Assembly (NCBI GenBank): GCA_934512135.1 | Contig: CAKSWT010000002.1 | Location: 193,292 to 257,291 of the forward strand | Length of the DNA: 64,000 nucleotides | Source of the DNA: an uncultured Oscillospiraceae bacterium | GTDB taxonomy: Bacteria; Bacillota; Clostridia; Oscillospirales; Oscillospiraceae | Direction: 5' to 3' | In this document: in pieces, positions 6,583-15,606 of the stretch | Layout: every line of letters starts with the position of its first letter | Numbering within the stretch: position 1 is the first letter of the stretch | Made by a program: the position numbers and the translations under genes | The notes under the pieces: generated by a model | Told to the model about the DNA's origin: nothing | Database searches by the model: none | The model's input: the letters and a program-made list of their open reading frames with translations, nothing else

Positions 6583-8250
6583 TTATTCCGCCGGATGGGT
6601 CAAATACTCCGCAGCAGAGTTGCCGGCGGTGAAGCCGGATGCCACGGCCCAGCTCATCTCGTTGGTACACATCAGCCGATTATCTCCGGGGCCGGGAACC
6701 CTGACACACCAGCCAGCGGCATTATCTCCGGTGGCGTAAAGACCGGGCAGGGGGGTACCGTCAGGCTTGAGGCCTTCCATCTTCTCGTTGACACGAATTC
6801 CGCCAAATGCGCCGTCGGTGGCCATTTTTCCGTAGATGGCGTAGAAGGGGGCGTTGCAAATAGGCCGCATGGTTTCTGGTTTTTTGCCGAACTGAGTATC
6901 TGTACCGGCAGCGCAGTCCGCATTGTATTTGTCAATGGTCTCCTGAAGTACCCCAGGATCCACCCCACATGCCTCGGCCAACGCTGCAATGGTATCAGCC
7001 TTCTTGAGCGGCGTATCCAGCTTCAGCTCAGCTTCAATCTCCTGGAGGTAATCCTTGTGAATCCATCCGTCGTTTCCGGCAATCAATCGGTCCGCAATGA
7101 CCTTTAGGGTATCCGAATCCACAATGGCCCAGGAAGTGCGGCCAGGCTGACTGCCGATTTTTGCAGCGCCATTGGGGAAGAAGCTCTCATCATAGAAGCG
7201 TTTTCCGTTTTTGTTGACGGAGATGATCTCCGGCTCACAGGCAAACTTAAACAGGCAGAAGGAGAAGGGGTGGTGAACCGGACCAAAGAGGTTTACGGTG
7301 AAGTTGTCATAGTCCACCCATGCACCGGCACTTTCTCCCAGAGACACAGCGTCACCGGTATTGGTGGGGGCTGCAAAGCGATGCACCGGCTCTGCGGTGG
7401 GATCCTCCGTCATAAACCAGGGCCAGTATTTTGCCAGCAGCTCATCATTCCAAGCGAAGCCTCCGGCGGAGACCACCACCGCATGACAGTGAATCAGAAT
7501 TTCTCCGCCCTTGTCCTCTGCCAGAACACCGGTAATCCGGCCGTCCTTCGTCAGCAGCTTTTTTCCGCCTGTCCCGGTGAGAAGCTGGATTCCCAGCCTC
7601 GGGAACTGGTCCACCATGGTTTTAACCACAAAGCTCCCGCCCCGGCCAGGCCCAATGGCCTCGTCCCGACATTTCAGGTTAAAAAACGTCCGCTGCTTCA
7701 GGCCCACGGATTTTCCGTCACCAAAGGGGGCAGGCTTTTCCACCCAATTGTCCTTGACTCCGTCCATGGTGAGCATCCAATCCGAAAATTCTTTAGGCGC
7801 CTTTTTTGCCACGTCCTGGATTTCCTTGGAGACCTGACCATGAAAGCGATCCCCGTCGGAGTTTCCGGGACCGCCGGGACCAGGTCCGGGCCCGTCCATC
7901 ACCTCAAAGCCGGCGTACCAGGCGCTTCCGCCGTACTTTTCCGCTTTTTCCAGCACAATTACCTTTTTCCCGCTTTCCTCCGCCGCACGAACTGCGGCGA
8001 TGGATCCGGAGCCGCCACATCCAATGACCACCAGGTCACAGGAAAGCTCCGTTCTGTCGTGATGGGAAACCTGTGGCGATTCCTCGGTGTTGCGGATTGC
8101 CCCTACGTTACAAATGCGCTGACACAGTCCGCAGCCGAGGCATTTTTCCTGGTCAATTTCGTAGTGCGTCCCTTTGTAGTCGATGGCCCCTGCGGGACAT
8201 TCCAGGGCGCAGTTATGGCAGCATAGGCAGCCGGTTCCAATAACGTACAT
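6583..8250 (-). CDS. ferredoxin-FAD fumarate reductase-like flavoprotein
   Basis: 555 aa fusion. Residues 1-50 are a two-cluster ferredoxin domain (cysteines CLCCHNCALECP and CLGCGLCQRICNVG, each arranged C-x2-C-x2-C-x3-C). After a linker, the FAD Rossmann motif VVIGCGGSGSIAAV opens a fumarate reductase/KsdD-type flavoprotein that closes with the family motif LYATGDNAAGW. The built-in clusters provide an electron path to FAD, so electrons probably come from ferredoxin or from the neighbouring OYE-type protein. The ATG at 8250 is preferred because GGAG lies 8 bases upstream; the ATG at 8256 is only 2 bases from it. Cytoplasmic. Follows the OYE gene by 65 bases, likely co-transcribed. Confidence 0.85.
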   Translation of the reverse strand: MYVIGTGCLCCHNCALECPAGAIDYKGTHYEIDQEKCLGCGLCQRICNVGAIRNTEESPQVSHHDRTELSCDLVVIGCGGSGSIAAVRAAEESGKKVIVLEKAEKYGGSAWYAGFEVMDGPGPGPGGPGNSDGDRFHGQVSKEIQDVAKKAPKEFSDWMLTMDGVKDNWVEKPAPFGDGKSVGLKQRTFFNLKCRDEAIGPGRGGSFVVKTMVDQFPRLGIQLLTGTGGKKLLTKDGRITGVLAEDKGGEILIHCHAVVVSAGGFAWNDELLAKYWPWFMTEDPTAEPVHRFAAPTNTGDAVSLGESAGAWVDYDNFTVNLFGPVHHPFSFCLFKFACEPEIISVNKNGKRFYDESFFPNGAAKIGSQPGRTSWAIVDSDTLKVIADRLIAGNDGWIHKDYLQEIEAELKLDTPLKKADTIAALAEACGVDPGVLQETIDKYNADCAAGTDTQFGKKPETMRPICNAPFYAIYGKMATDGAFGGIRVNEKMEGLKPDGTPLPGLYATGDNAAGWCVRVPGPGDNRLMCTNEMSWAVASGFTAGNSAAEYLTHPAE

Positions 8251-8315
8251 CTCCATATCTCCTTTCGAAACAGGCCGGAGAATCTCTCCGGCCTGCAAAT
8301 CATAGGACGGAAGGC

Positions 8316-10301
8316 TCAGTCCAAGCCCACCGCAATATCATATCCCACACGAACCGCCTGGGTGACCTGCTGCGTCTTGGTACAGTCTCCAATGGGCAGG
8401 AACACATGCTTGGTTTTGCGGAGCTCCTCCACCAGCGCAGTTCTTGGACGAAGGCCCAGTGCGCTGATTACAGTATCTGCGGGGAACAGTGTCTCCTTGC
8501 CGTCGGGGGTCACCGCGATGACGCCGTCCTTTGTGATCTCCTTGCACTTGGTAGAGACCTGCAGCACAGGAGGAACCAATCCGGGAACGGTGTTCTTTCC
8601 CCCCGCCATATCCGTAAACAGTCCCATACGAACCTTCAAGGCACGGCGGTGGGCCGCAGTGGTCTCCATGGCAATCTCGGACGCCATCTCAATGACGGTG
8701 ACCTGATGGCCCTCCTCTGCCAGATGCAGCGCAGTTTCACAGCCAACCAAGCCGCCGCCCATAATCACGACCTTCTGTCCGATGGTGACACCCTCCTCAA
8801 ACAGGTCGGTACCCAGCACATAGTTGTCTCCGGGAATTCCAAACTGACTGGGAAGGATGGGATTGGCGCCCACTGCGCAAATCACCGTGTCAACGTCCAG
8901 ACTGTCCAGGAACTCCGCCGTGACTTCGGTGTTCAGATGCACCGGGACCTCCAGCAGCTCCAGCTGATGGGCCTGCCACTGGGCGAAGCGGAACAAATCG
9001 TGCTTGAAGCTCTCATGCTCCGCGAACTTCAGCGCGCCGCCCAGAGCATCGGTTTTTTCGTAGAGCTCCACCTGGTGGCCTCGCTGCTTACAGGTGATGG
9101 CAGCCTGCATGCCGCCGGGACCTCCGCCAATCACGGCGACCTTGTGCTTATGGGCCGCCGGCAGCCGATATTTGGCGTCAAACTCCTGGCCGATTACCGG
9201 GTTGACGGTGCAGAGAATATTCCGGGTCTTCATCATCTGCCCCTGGCAGGAATAGCAGCGCAGGCAGTGCCGGATCTCATCCACCCGGCCGTCCCGCACC
9301 TTGTTGGGCAGGTCGGGATCCGCAACCAGGGCCCGTCCCAGCGCAATCAGATCCGCTTGTCCCTTCTCCAAGATCTCCTCCATTTTTTCGGGATCCGTAA
9401 GCGCGCCCACACAGGAAACCGGCTTCTTCACGGCTTTCTTCACCGCCTCGGCCAGGTACACATTGCAGCCCTGGGGAAGGAACATGCTGGGATGCATAAT
9501 AATCCAGGTATACAGATCCTCCATAACCCCGGCAGACACATTGAACATGTCCACATAGGGCTCCAGCATCTTACAGAGCTCTACGCCTTCCTCCAGGTCA
9601 TACCCGCCCTTGGTCAGCTCCGAGCCGGAGATTCGGACCTCAATGAGGCACTTGGGGGCCGCCTGACGGACAGCCTGCAGCACTTCAATGACAAAGCGGC
9701 AGCGGTTTTCTCTGCTTCCGCCATATTCGTCCTGGCGGTGGTTGGACAGGGGAGACAGGAACTCCGCCAGAAGCCAGCCATGTCCGGCATGGATGGTAAG
9801 AATGTCAAACCCGGCCATGGCGCAGTTTGCCGCAGATCGGCGATACCCGGCGATTACGTCATCCATGAGCTTGCGGTCCATGCCCCGGACGGTAAGGTTT
9901 CCGTTGTTGTCAAACATATCACAGGGACCAATGGGCAGTGTATGTCCGGGCAGGAACATGGGATTACAGCGCTTGCCGCCGTGGCCAAACTCAATGGAGG
10001 CGTATGCGCCATATTTATGTATGGTGCTGACCAGATCGTAAAGTGAAGGCACCGCATTGGGGTTATCCAGTACCACCTGGGAGGGATGGTCAATGCCGGT
10101 GGCGCCATGGGCCACACACTCGCCCACATTGACGATGGCTGCGCCGCCCTTTGCCCGCAGCTCATAATATGCGATATTCTCTCTGGAGAAGGTGTTGTTG
10201 GGACCGATCTCGGCCAGGGAAGTCGGCGCAGAGATCATACGGTTTTTTAATGTCAGATTCCCCAGCTTCATGGGGGAGAGCAAAAGGTCGAACTTGGACA
10301 T
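8316..10301 (-). CDS. Old Yellow Enzyme/BaiCD-type NADH:flavin oxidoreductase
   Basis: 661 aa three-part enoate reductase like 2,4-dienoyl-CoA reductase FadH, BaiCD and BaiH. Residues 1 to about 350 are the FMN TIM barrel with the active-site stretch HAGHGWLLAEFLSPLSNHR and downstream YGGS; the 4Fe-4S cysteines follow as CLRCYSC plus C-TVNP; the C-terminal half binds FAD and NAD (VAVIGGGPGGMQAA and VVIMGGGLVGCETA). It transfers hydride from NADH via FAD and the cluster to FMN and reduces an activated C=C bond. First gene of the minus-strand operon, with a LysR box at -63. Substrate unknown; bile acids, steroids or phenolic enoates are possible. AAAGGGG ribosome site. Confidence 0.9.
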   Translation of the reverse strand: MSKFDLLLSPMKLGNLTLKNRMISAPTSLAEIGPNNTFSRENIAYYELRAKGGAAIVNVGECVAHGATGIDHPSQVVLDNPNAVPSLYDLVSTIHKYGAYASIEFGHGGKRCNPMFLPGHTLPIGPCDMFDNNGNLTVRGMDRKLMDDVIAGYRRSAANCAMAGFDILTIHAGHGWLLAEFLSPLSNHRQDEYGGSRENRCRFVIEVLQAVRQAAPKCLIEVRISGSELTKGGYDLEEGVELCKMLEPYVDMFNVSAGVMEDLYTWIIMHPSMFLPQGCNVYLAEAVKKAVKKPVSCVGALTDPEKMEEILEKGQADLIALGRALVADPDLPNKVRDGRVDEIRHCLRCYSCQGQMMKTRNILCTVNPVIGQEFDAKYRLPAAHKHKVAVIGGGPGGMQAAITCKQRGHQVELYEKTDALGGALKFAEHESFKHDLFRFAQWQAHQLELLEVPVHLNTEVTAEFLDSLDVDTVICAVGANPILPSQFGIPGDNYVLGTDLFEEGVTIGQKVVIMGGGLVGCETALHLAEEGHQVTVIEMASEIAMETTAAHRRALKVRMGLFTDMAGGKNTVPGLVPPVLQVSTKCKEITKDGVIAVTPDGKETLFPADTVISALGLRPRTALVEELRKTKHVFLPIGDCTKTQQVTQAVRVGYDIAVGLD

Positions 10302-10331
10302 GGTCTTGCCCCTTTCATGATGTTTTATCTT

Positions 10332-10361
10332 ATTCTATCGTAGAACCCTTTGAATTGGAAA
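10332..10361 (-). promoter_or_regulatory. promoter of the OYE operon
   Basis: On the minus strand: TTTCCA (10361-10356), 18-bp spacer, TAGAAT (10337-10332). The same 18-bp spacer length occurs at the SnoaL promoter. Confidence 0.6.
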
Positions 10362-10380
10362 TAGAAATAAAACATAGTTG

Positions 10381-10395
10381 ATAACTTGTGGTTAT
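10381..10395. promoter_or_regulatory. LysR-type operator box, OYE operon
   Basis: Palindrome ATAAC-TTGTG-GTTAT. Its centre (10388) is 51 bp upstream of the first base of the -10 hexamer, exactly as at the SnoaL promoter. Confidence 0.75.
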
Positions 10396-10409
10396 ATGTT
10401 TGGGACATC

Positions 10410-11423
10410 TTAAAAATCAGATCGGATAGAGGGATCTACAGCGCCAATATTATCCTCACGGTTGAGTCCGATGCTGATTCGAGGACCAAAATCCGCCGCC
10501 GGGAAATAGTCCTCCAAAAACTTCTGAAGGGTTACCCCGTACTGCTGGAAATATTCTATGGCAAAGCTGTACAGCCGTTTGGGGGCCTCCATCAGGGTCC
10601 GGTCCTTCCGGCTGACAATGGAGATAAACCGAAATACCTCAATATCCGCAAAGCGCAAGGCAACCACCGGGTTGTTGTCGATGTATTTCTCGTAAAACAC
10701 ATTGGCCGGGACAAAGCTGACCCCTTGCCCGGACTCCAATGCCTCGTCAATAATGCGGGGTTCGTTGCTGCACAGGGTGATATTCGGCGTAAACCCCACG
10801 ATTTTGCAGTTGTCCAGCACGGCCCGGCGGTCAAAGCTGGCGTCGTTCACCAAAAACTTCTCATCCCGGCAGTCCTGAAGCCGGACGAAATGCTCCTTGG
10901 CCAGGGGGTGGTTTCGCCCAACGGCCAATAGAATTTCCTCATCCATCAGCTTGATTTGGTTGATCTCCGGGTTGTGGAAGGGGATGGGCGTCAGGGCAAA
11001 GTCCAGCTTCCCATTGAGCAGCTTCTCTTGAAGAACCTCCGGGCTGTAGAGAAACTGGCTGATTTGCAGAGATGACTGCTGGTTCGCCTTGAGATAGCTT
11101 AGCAGCAGGGAGTTCATCAGCTCGGCAACCGGGCAGCCAATGGTCACCGAGGTACTGGTGGAGTTTTTATAGTCGTTGATCAGCCGCTGTCCCTCGGAAA
11201 TGCAGTCAAATGCCTTTGCCACCTGCCGGTAAAAATCCGCGCCGATGGGAGACAGGCTGATACGTCCTTTTTTTCGCTCAAACAGCGTCACGCCAAGGCT
11301 CCGCTCCAGCTTGGCAATGGTCTTGCTCAGCGCCGGCTGAGATACATGCAGCGACTCCGCCGCCCGGGACATATTTTCTTTTTCGGCAATTACTTTAAAA
11401 TAGTAAAGATATGTAAGCTCCAT
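10410..11423 (-). CDS. LysR-family transcriptional regulator of the flavoenzyme locus
   Basis: 337 aa. Winged helix-turn-helix in residues 1-60 (LYYFKVIAEKENMSRAAESL, then QPALSKTIAKLERSLG), LysR substrate-binding domain about 90-290. The ATG at 11423 is chosen because GGGAGG lies 7 bases upstream; the ATG at 11438 lacks a site. It would bind the ATAAC-N5-GTTAT boxes at its own promoter, at the OYE promoter 100 bases downstream and at the SnoaL promoter. The inducer is probably the substrate of the flavoenzymes (inference). The 108-base gap to the OYE gene holds that gene's operator and promoter. Confidence 0.88.
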   Translation of the reverse strand: MELTYLYYFKVIAEKENMSRAAESLHVSQPALSKTIAKLERSLGVTLFERKKGRISLSPIGADFYRQVAKAFDCISEGQRLINDYKNSTSTSVTIGCPVAELMNSLLLSYLKANQQSSLQISQFLYSPEVLQEKLLNGKLDFALTPIPFHNPEINQIKLMDEEILLAVGRNHPLAKEHFVRLQDCRDEKFLVNDASFDRRAVLDNCKIVGFTPNITLCSNEPRIIDEALESGQGVSFVPANVFYEKYIDNNPVVALRFADIEVFRFISIVSRKDRTLMEAPKRLYSFAIEYFQQYGVTLQKFLEDYFPAADFGPRISIGLNREDNIGAVDPSIRSDF

Positions 11424-11451
11424 CACGTCGCCTCCCATGGGATTTGATTAT

Positions 11452-11480
11452 ATTATATCGTAACATCCCACGAAAAGCAA
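11452..11480 (-). promoter_or_regulatory. promoter of the LysR gene
   Basis: Minus strand: TTGCTT (11480-11475), 17-bp spacer, perfect TATAAT (11457-11452). Confidence 0.65.
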
Positions 11481-11486
11481 CAAATT

Positions 11487-11501
11487 ATAACTATTGGTTA
11501 T
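11487..11501. promoter_or_regulatory. LysR-type operator box, autoregulatory
   Basis: Palindrome ATAAC-TATTG-GTTAT just upstream of the -35 box of the LysR promoter (centre 37 bp from the -10, versus 51 bp at the two target promoters). The different spacing fits autoregulation rather than activation. Confidence 0.7.
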
Positions 11502-11526
11502 AGAATAATACACAAAAATCATAGGC

Positions 11527-11907
11527 TTAAAGAACATTAAAATAGTAGGGGATCTCCATCCGCGACAAATGGGAGATTGTCGCCATCAGCTCCAGGTTCC
11601 GACGGTTGAACTCCTCCAGATCCCGCTGTCGGCAGCTTTCCAGCAGGGACGGAAACAGGATACCAACGTCGTCCGACTCCGTGTGCCGGAGCGCCATTCC
11701 CAGAAAGCCCTCGTGGCGGTTCCAGATATTCCAGGAGCCGGCGACCTGTTCCATTCCCTTGGAAAACTCCCCCACAGTACAGTATCGTTCGGCCTGCTCC
11801 AAAAGGGCCGTGGTATCCCGGCAGATTTGATCCACATGCCAAGTGCTCCACCAGCAGAACCCCACGATTACGGCAAGCAGACAAATGGCTGTCCAAGGTT
11901 TTCTCAT
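11527..11907 (-). CDS. DUF4363 family membrane-anchored protein
   Basis: 126 aa. An N-terminal hydrophobic helix (residues about 5-22) anchors a small extracytoplasmic helical domain (LLEQAERYCTVGEFSKGMEQ, then SWNIWNRHEGFLG) characteristic of DUF4363. The family is found beside YetF-like DUF421 proteins in Firmicutes, as here. The start overlaps the DUF421 stop (ATGA), so the two are translationally coupled. Function unknown; linked by context to envelope or sporulation processes. Confidence 0.8.
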   Translation of the reverse strand: MRKPWTAICLLAVIVGFCWWSTWHVDQICRDTTALLEQAERYCTVGEFSKGMEQVAGSWNIWNRHEGFLGMALRHTESDDVGILFPSLLESCRQRDLEEFNRRNLELMATISHLSRMEIPYYFNVL

Positions 11908-12587
11908 ACAGGCTTCTCCTTTTTGACCAAATGGACGGTCCCGGTTTTTGTGGCGGTGAGCAGAAAGATTTCACTGGCAGACAGCTGTTGACCGGACAGC
12001 TGCCGCTGTAGCCACTGGTCATCCACTCCCAGGACGCGAAGGTTATCTCTCAGCACTTTGCCGTCCGAGATCACCGTAACAGGAAACGCCTGCGTCTGAG
12101 GCTTCTTCCCGGCATCCTGGGCCGTCAGCGGCGCATATTGAGGGTAAAGAAACGTGGTGAGCTGTCCGCTGGTTTCCAGTACCGCAAATTGAACCCGAGA
12201 AATATCCAGGATGTCCTTTTGCCGGAGACATTGGCTGAGCTCGTCCATGGTAAGCCGTGTTTTTGCCATGGCCTTCTGGTCGATGACGCCGTCCCGAATC
12301 ACAAGAATCGGCTTGCCGCACAGCATTCCCCGGAACCCTACGGAATGGAGCGACCACTCCGAGATCAAAAGCTCCAGCGCCAGCAGAGTCAGAATGGGAA
12401 TCACACCGGAGAGCAGGGGAATCCCAATGTCCTGCATGGGCACCGCTGCCAGATCTGAAATCAAAATGGCTACCACCAGCTCGGAGGGCTCCAGTTCGCC
12501 GATTTGCCGTTTTCCCATGACCCGAACCGTTACTACAATCACAAGATATAGCACAATGGTTCGCAAGAATGAAATAAACATTACCAT
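11904..12587 (-). CDS. DUF421 (YetF-like) membrane protein
   Basis: 227 aa. Three N-terminal membrane helices, then the conserved cytoplasmic part with VRVMGKRQIGELEPSELVV (the family signature) and a beta-rich domain. Homologues include YetF, YkjA and YrbG of Bacillus. Two starts are possible, ATG at 12587 or 12581; GGTG of a weak ribosome site favours the second, but the difference is two residues. A longer open frame continues upstream opposite alaS but is not coding. Divergent from the alaS leader. Confidence 0.82.
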   Translation of the reverse strand: MVMFISFLRTIVLYLVIVVTVRVMGKRQIGELEPSELVVAILISDLAAVPMQDIGIPLLSGVIPILTLLALELLISEWSLHSVGFRGMLCGKPILVIRDGVIDQKAMAKTRLTMDELSQCLRQKDILDISRVQFAVLETSGQLTTFLYPQYAPLTAQDAGKKPQTQAFPVTVISDGKVLRDNLRVLGVDDQWLQRQLSGQQLSASEIFLLTATKTGTVHLVKKEKPV

Positions 12588-12646
12588 ATCACCAAAATCA
12601 GTATGGCCTCTTTTTTGTTGGATATACAAAAAATCTCCCCAAACTA

Positions 12647-12674
12647 TTGACAAAGCCCCCGTTCGTGGTACAAT
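12647..12674 (+). promoter_or_regulatory. promoter of alaS
   Basis: Perfect TTGACA (12647-12652), 16-bp spacer, TACAAT (12669-12674). Confidence 0.7.
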
Positions 12675-12679
12675 AAAAG

Positions 12680-12905
12680 CAAATATTGCAACTGCGTTGA
12701 AGAAAAGAAGAATACGCGAGCGCTTCAGCGACCGGGGAGGGGTGAGAGCCCCGGGCGATTTCAGTATTCGGGCCGTTTCTGAGCTGACCGGGAGGACCGG
12801 TACGTCTGCCGCGTTAAGGCGTCTGAGATGTCCTGTGGGACAAATCAGGGTGGTACCGCGTGAGGTTTTCTCCCGCCCCTGTTTTTCAGGGGCGGTTTTT
12901 TTGAC
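12680..12905 (+). promoter_or_regulatory. T-box riboswitch (tRNA-Ala) with terminator, upstream of alaS
   Basis: The conserved T-box core AGGGTGGTACCGCG is at 12847-12860. A GC-rich terminator (CCGCCCCTG / CAGGGGCGG, then seven T) follows at 12872-12903 and would compete with the antiterminator. In the stem I region the sequence CTGA-GCT-GACC (GCT at 12783-12785) sits where specifier codons are found; GCU codes Ala and fits the downstream gene. Uncharged tRNA-Ala would switch on alaS. Confidence 0.9.
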
Positions 12906-12935
12906 GCCGTCGCAAGAACATTTGGAGGATTTCCT

Positions 12936-15596
12936 ATGAAGAACTTTGGCGTAAACGAGCTTCGTGAGATGTTTCTGTCTTTCTTTGAGACTAAGGGGCA
13001 TCTCCGCCTGCCCAGCTTTTCCCTGATTCCGCAGAATGACGCGTCTCTGCTGCTCATCAACTCCGGCATGGCGCCGATGAAGCCCTATTTTACCGGAGAA
13101 AAAGAGCCGCCCCGTCACCGGGTCACCACCTGTCAGAAGTGCATCCGGACCGGCGACATTGAAAACATTGGTCACACCGCCCGCCACGGCACCTATTTTG
13201 AGATGCTGGGCAACTTCTCCTTCGGCGACTACTTTAAGAACGAGGCCATTCATTGGGCCTGGGAGTTTCTGACCTCTCCCCAGTGGGTGGGCCTGGATCC
13301 CAACCGCCTGTACCCCTCTGTGTTCGCCGGAAACGAGACCACCCCTGCCGACGATGAGGCCTATCGCATCTGGAACGTGGAAATTGGGGTTCCCAAGGAT
13401 CATATTTTCAAGTTTGGCAAGGAAGATAACTTTTGGGAGCACGGCTCCGGTCCCTGCGGCCCCTGCTCTGAGATCTACTACGACCGGGGAGAAAAGTTCG
13501 GCTGCGGTAAGCCCGGCTGCACCGTCGGCTGCGACTGCGACCGATACATGGAGGTCTGGAACGTGGTGTTCTCCCAGTTCAACAACGACGGCGAGGGCCA
13601 CTATACCGAGCTGGCCCAGAAGAACATCGACACCGGCATGGGTCTGGAGCGTCTGGCTGTTGTTTGCCAGGACGTGGACAGTCTCTTCGACGTGGATACT
13701 GTGATGAACATCACCAACAAGGTCACCGAGATCACCGGGGCCAGCTACGGCCAGAGCAAGGAGAAGGACGTTTCCCTTCGGGTAATCACCGACCATATTC
13801 GCTCCGCCACCTTTATGATCTGCGACGGTGTGCTGCCCTCCAATGAGGGCCGGGGCTATGTGCTCCGCCGTCTGCTCCGCCGGGCAGCCCGCCACGGTAA
13901 GCTGCTTGGGGTCAACGAGCCCTTCCTGTACAAGGTCTGCGACACGGTAGTCCATGAGAATCAGGGCCACTATCCTGAGCTTCAGGAGCGTCAGGCTTAT
14001 ATCACCAAGGTCATTCGGGTGGAGGAAGAAAACTTCGACAAAACCATCGACGCAGGTCTGCGCATTTACAACGGCATGATTGAGGAGCACAAATCCAAGG
14101 GCGAGACCGTGTTCTCCGGCGCCGACGCCTTTAAGCTCTATGACACCTACGGCTTCCCCATTGATCTGACCATTGAAATGGCCCAGGATGAGGGGATGAC
14201 CGTGGACCAGGACGGATTCCACGGGCTGATGGAGGAGCAGCGGGTTCGTGCCCGTAAGGCCCGAGAGGCACTGGGCGATCTGGCCTGGGCCGGCATTGAT
14301 CTGGGCCTGGATGGCACCCCCACCGCCTTTACCGGCTATACCTCCCTGACCGGCACCGGGAAAATTCTGGCCATTGTCTCCGACGGGGAGCTTTGCTCCT
14401 CCATCCGGGAAGGGGAGGAGGGAATCCTGGTGCTGGATCAAACCCCCTTCTATGCGGAAATGGGCGGCCAGTCTCCGGATCAGGGCACCATCACCCTGGA
14501 CGGCAGCGTCTTTGAAGTCACCAACGTTCAAAAGGACAAGGCGGAGAAATATCTCCACTACGGCAAAATGACCGCCGGAAAGCTGGAGGTAGAGGAGACC
14601 GTTACTGCGGCGGTTGACGCGGAATGCCGCCAGGCGATTTCCCGGGCACACTCCGCTACCCATCTGCTCCAGGCTGCGCTGCAGCACGTGCTGGGGGATC
14701 ATGTCCATCAGGCGGGTTCGCTCAACGCCCCGGATCGCCTGCGCTTTGACTTCACCCATTTCTCCGCCATCACGGAGGAGGAGCTTCGTCAGATCACCGT
14801 GTTTGTAAACGACGCGATTCTGGCAGGTATCCCCATTACCACAAAGGTCATGGGGATTGAGGAGGCAAAGCAGGAGGGGGCCATGGCCCTGTTCGGCGAG
14901 AAATACGGTGACCAGGTCCGTGTGGTATCCATGGGGGATGTCTCTAAGGAGCTGTGCGGCGGCACCCATCTGGACAACACCGCAAAAATCGGCTCCTTCT
15001 GCATCATCAGCGAGGGCTCTGTGGCCTCCGGCGTCCGCCGTGTTGAGGCGTTGGTAGGAAAGCAGAACCTGATGCTGGCCGAGGAGAACACCAAGCTGCT
15101 GCGCCGCGCCGCAACCTCCATGAAAACCACCCCCGGGGAGCTGCTGCCCCACCTGGAGCAGGTCATCAAGGAAGGCAAGGAGCTGCGCCACCAGCTGGAC
15201 CAGCTCCAGAGCAAGCTGCTGGCCAGTGATGCCGAGCGCTTCCTGTATGCCGCAAAGAAAGTAGAAGGCCTGAACGTCATCACCACCACCCTTTCCTCCA
15301 TGAGCGCCGGTTCTCTGCGGAAAATTGGCGATATGCTCCGGGATAAGGACGAATCCGTGGTTGCGGTGCTGTCCTCCGTGTCCGATGATAAGATCACGTT
15401 TAATGCGGTCTGCGGCAAGAAGGCTGTGGCCGCCGGCATCAAGGCCGGGGATTTGATTCGTACGGTCACCGCCATTACGGGAGGCTCCGGCGGCGGCAAG
15501 CCTGATTCCGCCATGGGCGGCGGCAAGGATCCGCTGATGCTGGACAATGCTCTGGCTGTGGTGGACAATTATGTGTCTGAGCATGTGAAAAAGTAA
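12936..15596 (+). CDS. alaS: alanyl-tRNA synthetase
   Basis: 886 aa, usual full length. Class II aminoacylation domain at the N-terminus (LRLPSFSLIPQNDASLLLIN motif 1; GTYFEMLGNFSFGDYF motif 2; GMGLERLAV motif 3), editing domain with the zinc-binding HSATHLL and CGGTHL motifs, then a coiled-coil segment and the C-Ala/DHHA1 domain ending in GGGGKPDSAMGGG-like glycine loops (GGSGGGKPDSAMGGG). Charges tRNA-Ala in the cytoplasm and hydrolyses mischarged Ser/Gly. Ribosome site GGAGG. Controlled by the upstream T-box. The HIT gene follows after 10 bases. Confidence 0.98.
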   Translation: MKNFGVNELREMFLSFFETKGHLRLPSFSLIPQNDASLLLINSGMAPMKPYFTGEKEPPRHRVTTCQKCIRTGDIENIGHTARHGTYFEMLGNFSFGDYFKNEAIHWAWEFLTSPQWVGLDPNRLYPSVFAGNETTPADDEAYRIWNVEIGVPKDHIFKFGKEDNFWEHGSGPCGPCSEIYYDRGEKFGCGKPGCTVGCDCDRYMEVWNVVFSQFNNDGEGHYTELAQKNIDTGMGLERLAVVCQDVDSLFDVDTVMNITNKVTEITGASYGQSKEKDVSLRVITDHIRSATFMICDGVLPSNEGRGYVLRRLLRRAARHGKLLGVNEPFLYKVCDTVVHENQGHYPELQERQAYITKVIRVEEENFDKTIDAGLRIYNGMIEEHKSKGETVFSGADAFKLYDTYGFPIDLTIEMAQDEGMTVDQDGFHGLMEEQRVRARKAREALGDLAWAGIDLGLDGTPTAFTGYTSLTGTGKILAIVSDGELCSSIREGEEGILVLDQTPFYAEMGGQSPDQGTITLDGSVFEVTNVQKDKAEKYLHYGKMTAGKLEVEETVTAAVDAECRQAISRAHSATHLLQAALQHVLGDHVHQAGSLNAPDRLRFDFTHFSAITEEELRQITVFVNDAILAGIPITTKVMGIEEAKQEGAMALFGEKYGDQVRVVSMGDVSKELCGGTHLDNTAKIGSFCIISEGSVASGVRRVEALVGKQNLMLAEENTKLLRRAATSMKTTPGELLPHLEQVIKEGKELRHQLDQLQSKLLASDAERFLYAAKKVEGLNVITTTLSSMSAGSLRKIGDMLRDKDESVVAVLSSVSDDKITFNAVCGKKAVAAGIKAGDLIRTVTAITGGSGGGKPDSAMGGGKDPLMLDNALAVVDNYVSEHVKK

Positions 15597-15606
15597 GGAG
15601 GAGCTT

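Noticed and set aside
8406..10046. Long plus-strand open frame opposite the OYE reductase
   Set aside because: Antisense shadow; no ribosome site and no recognisable domain, whereas the minus strand encodes all OYE motifs.
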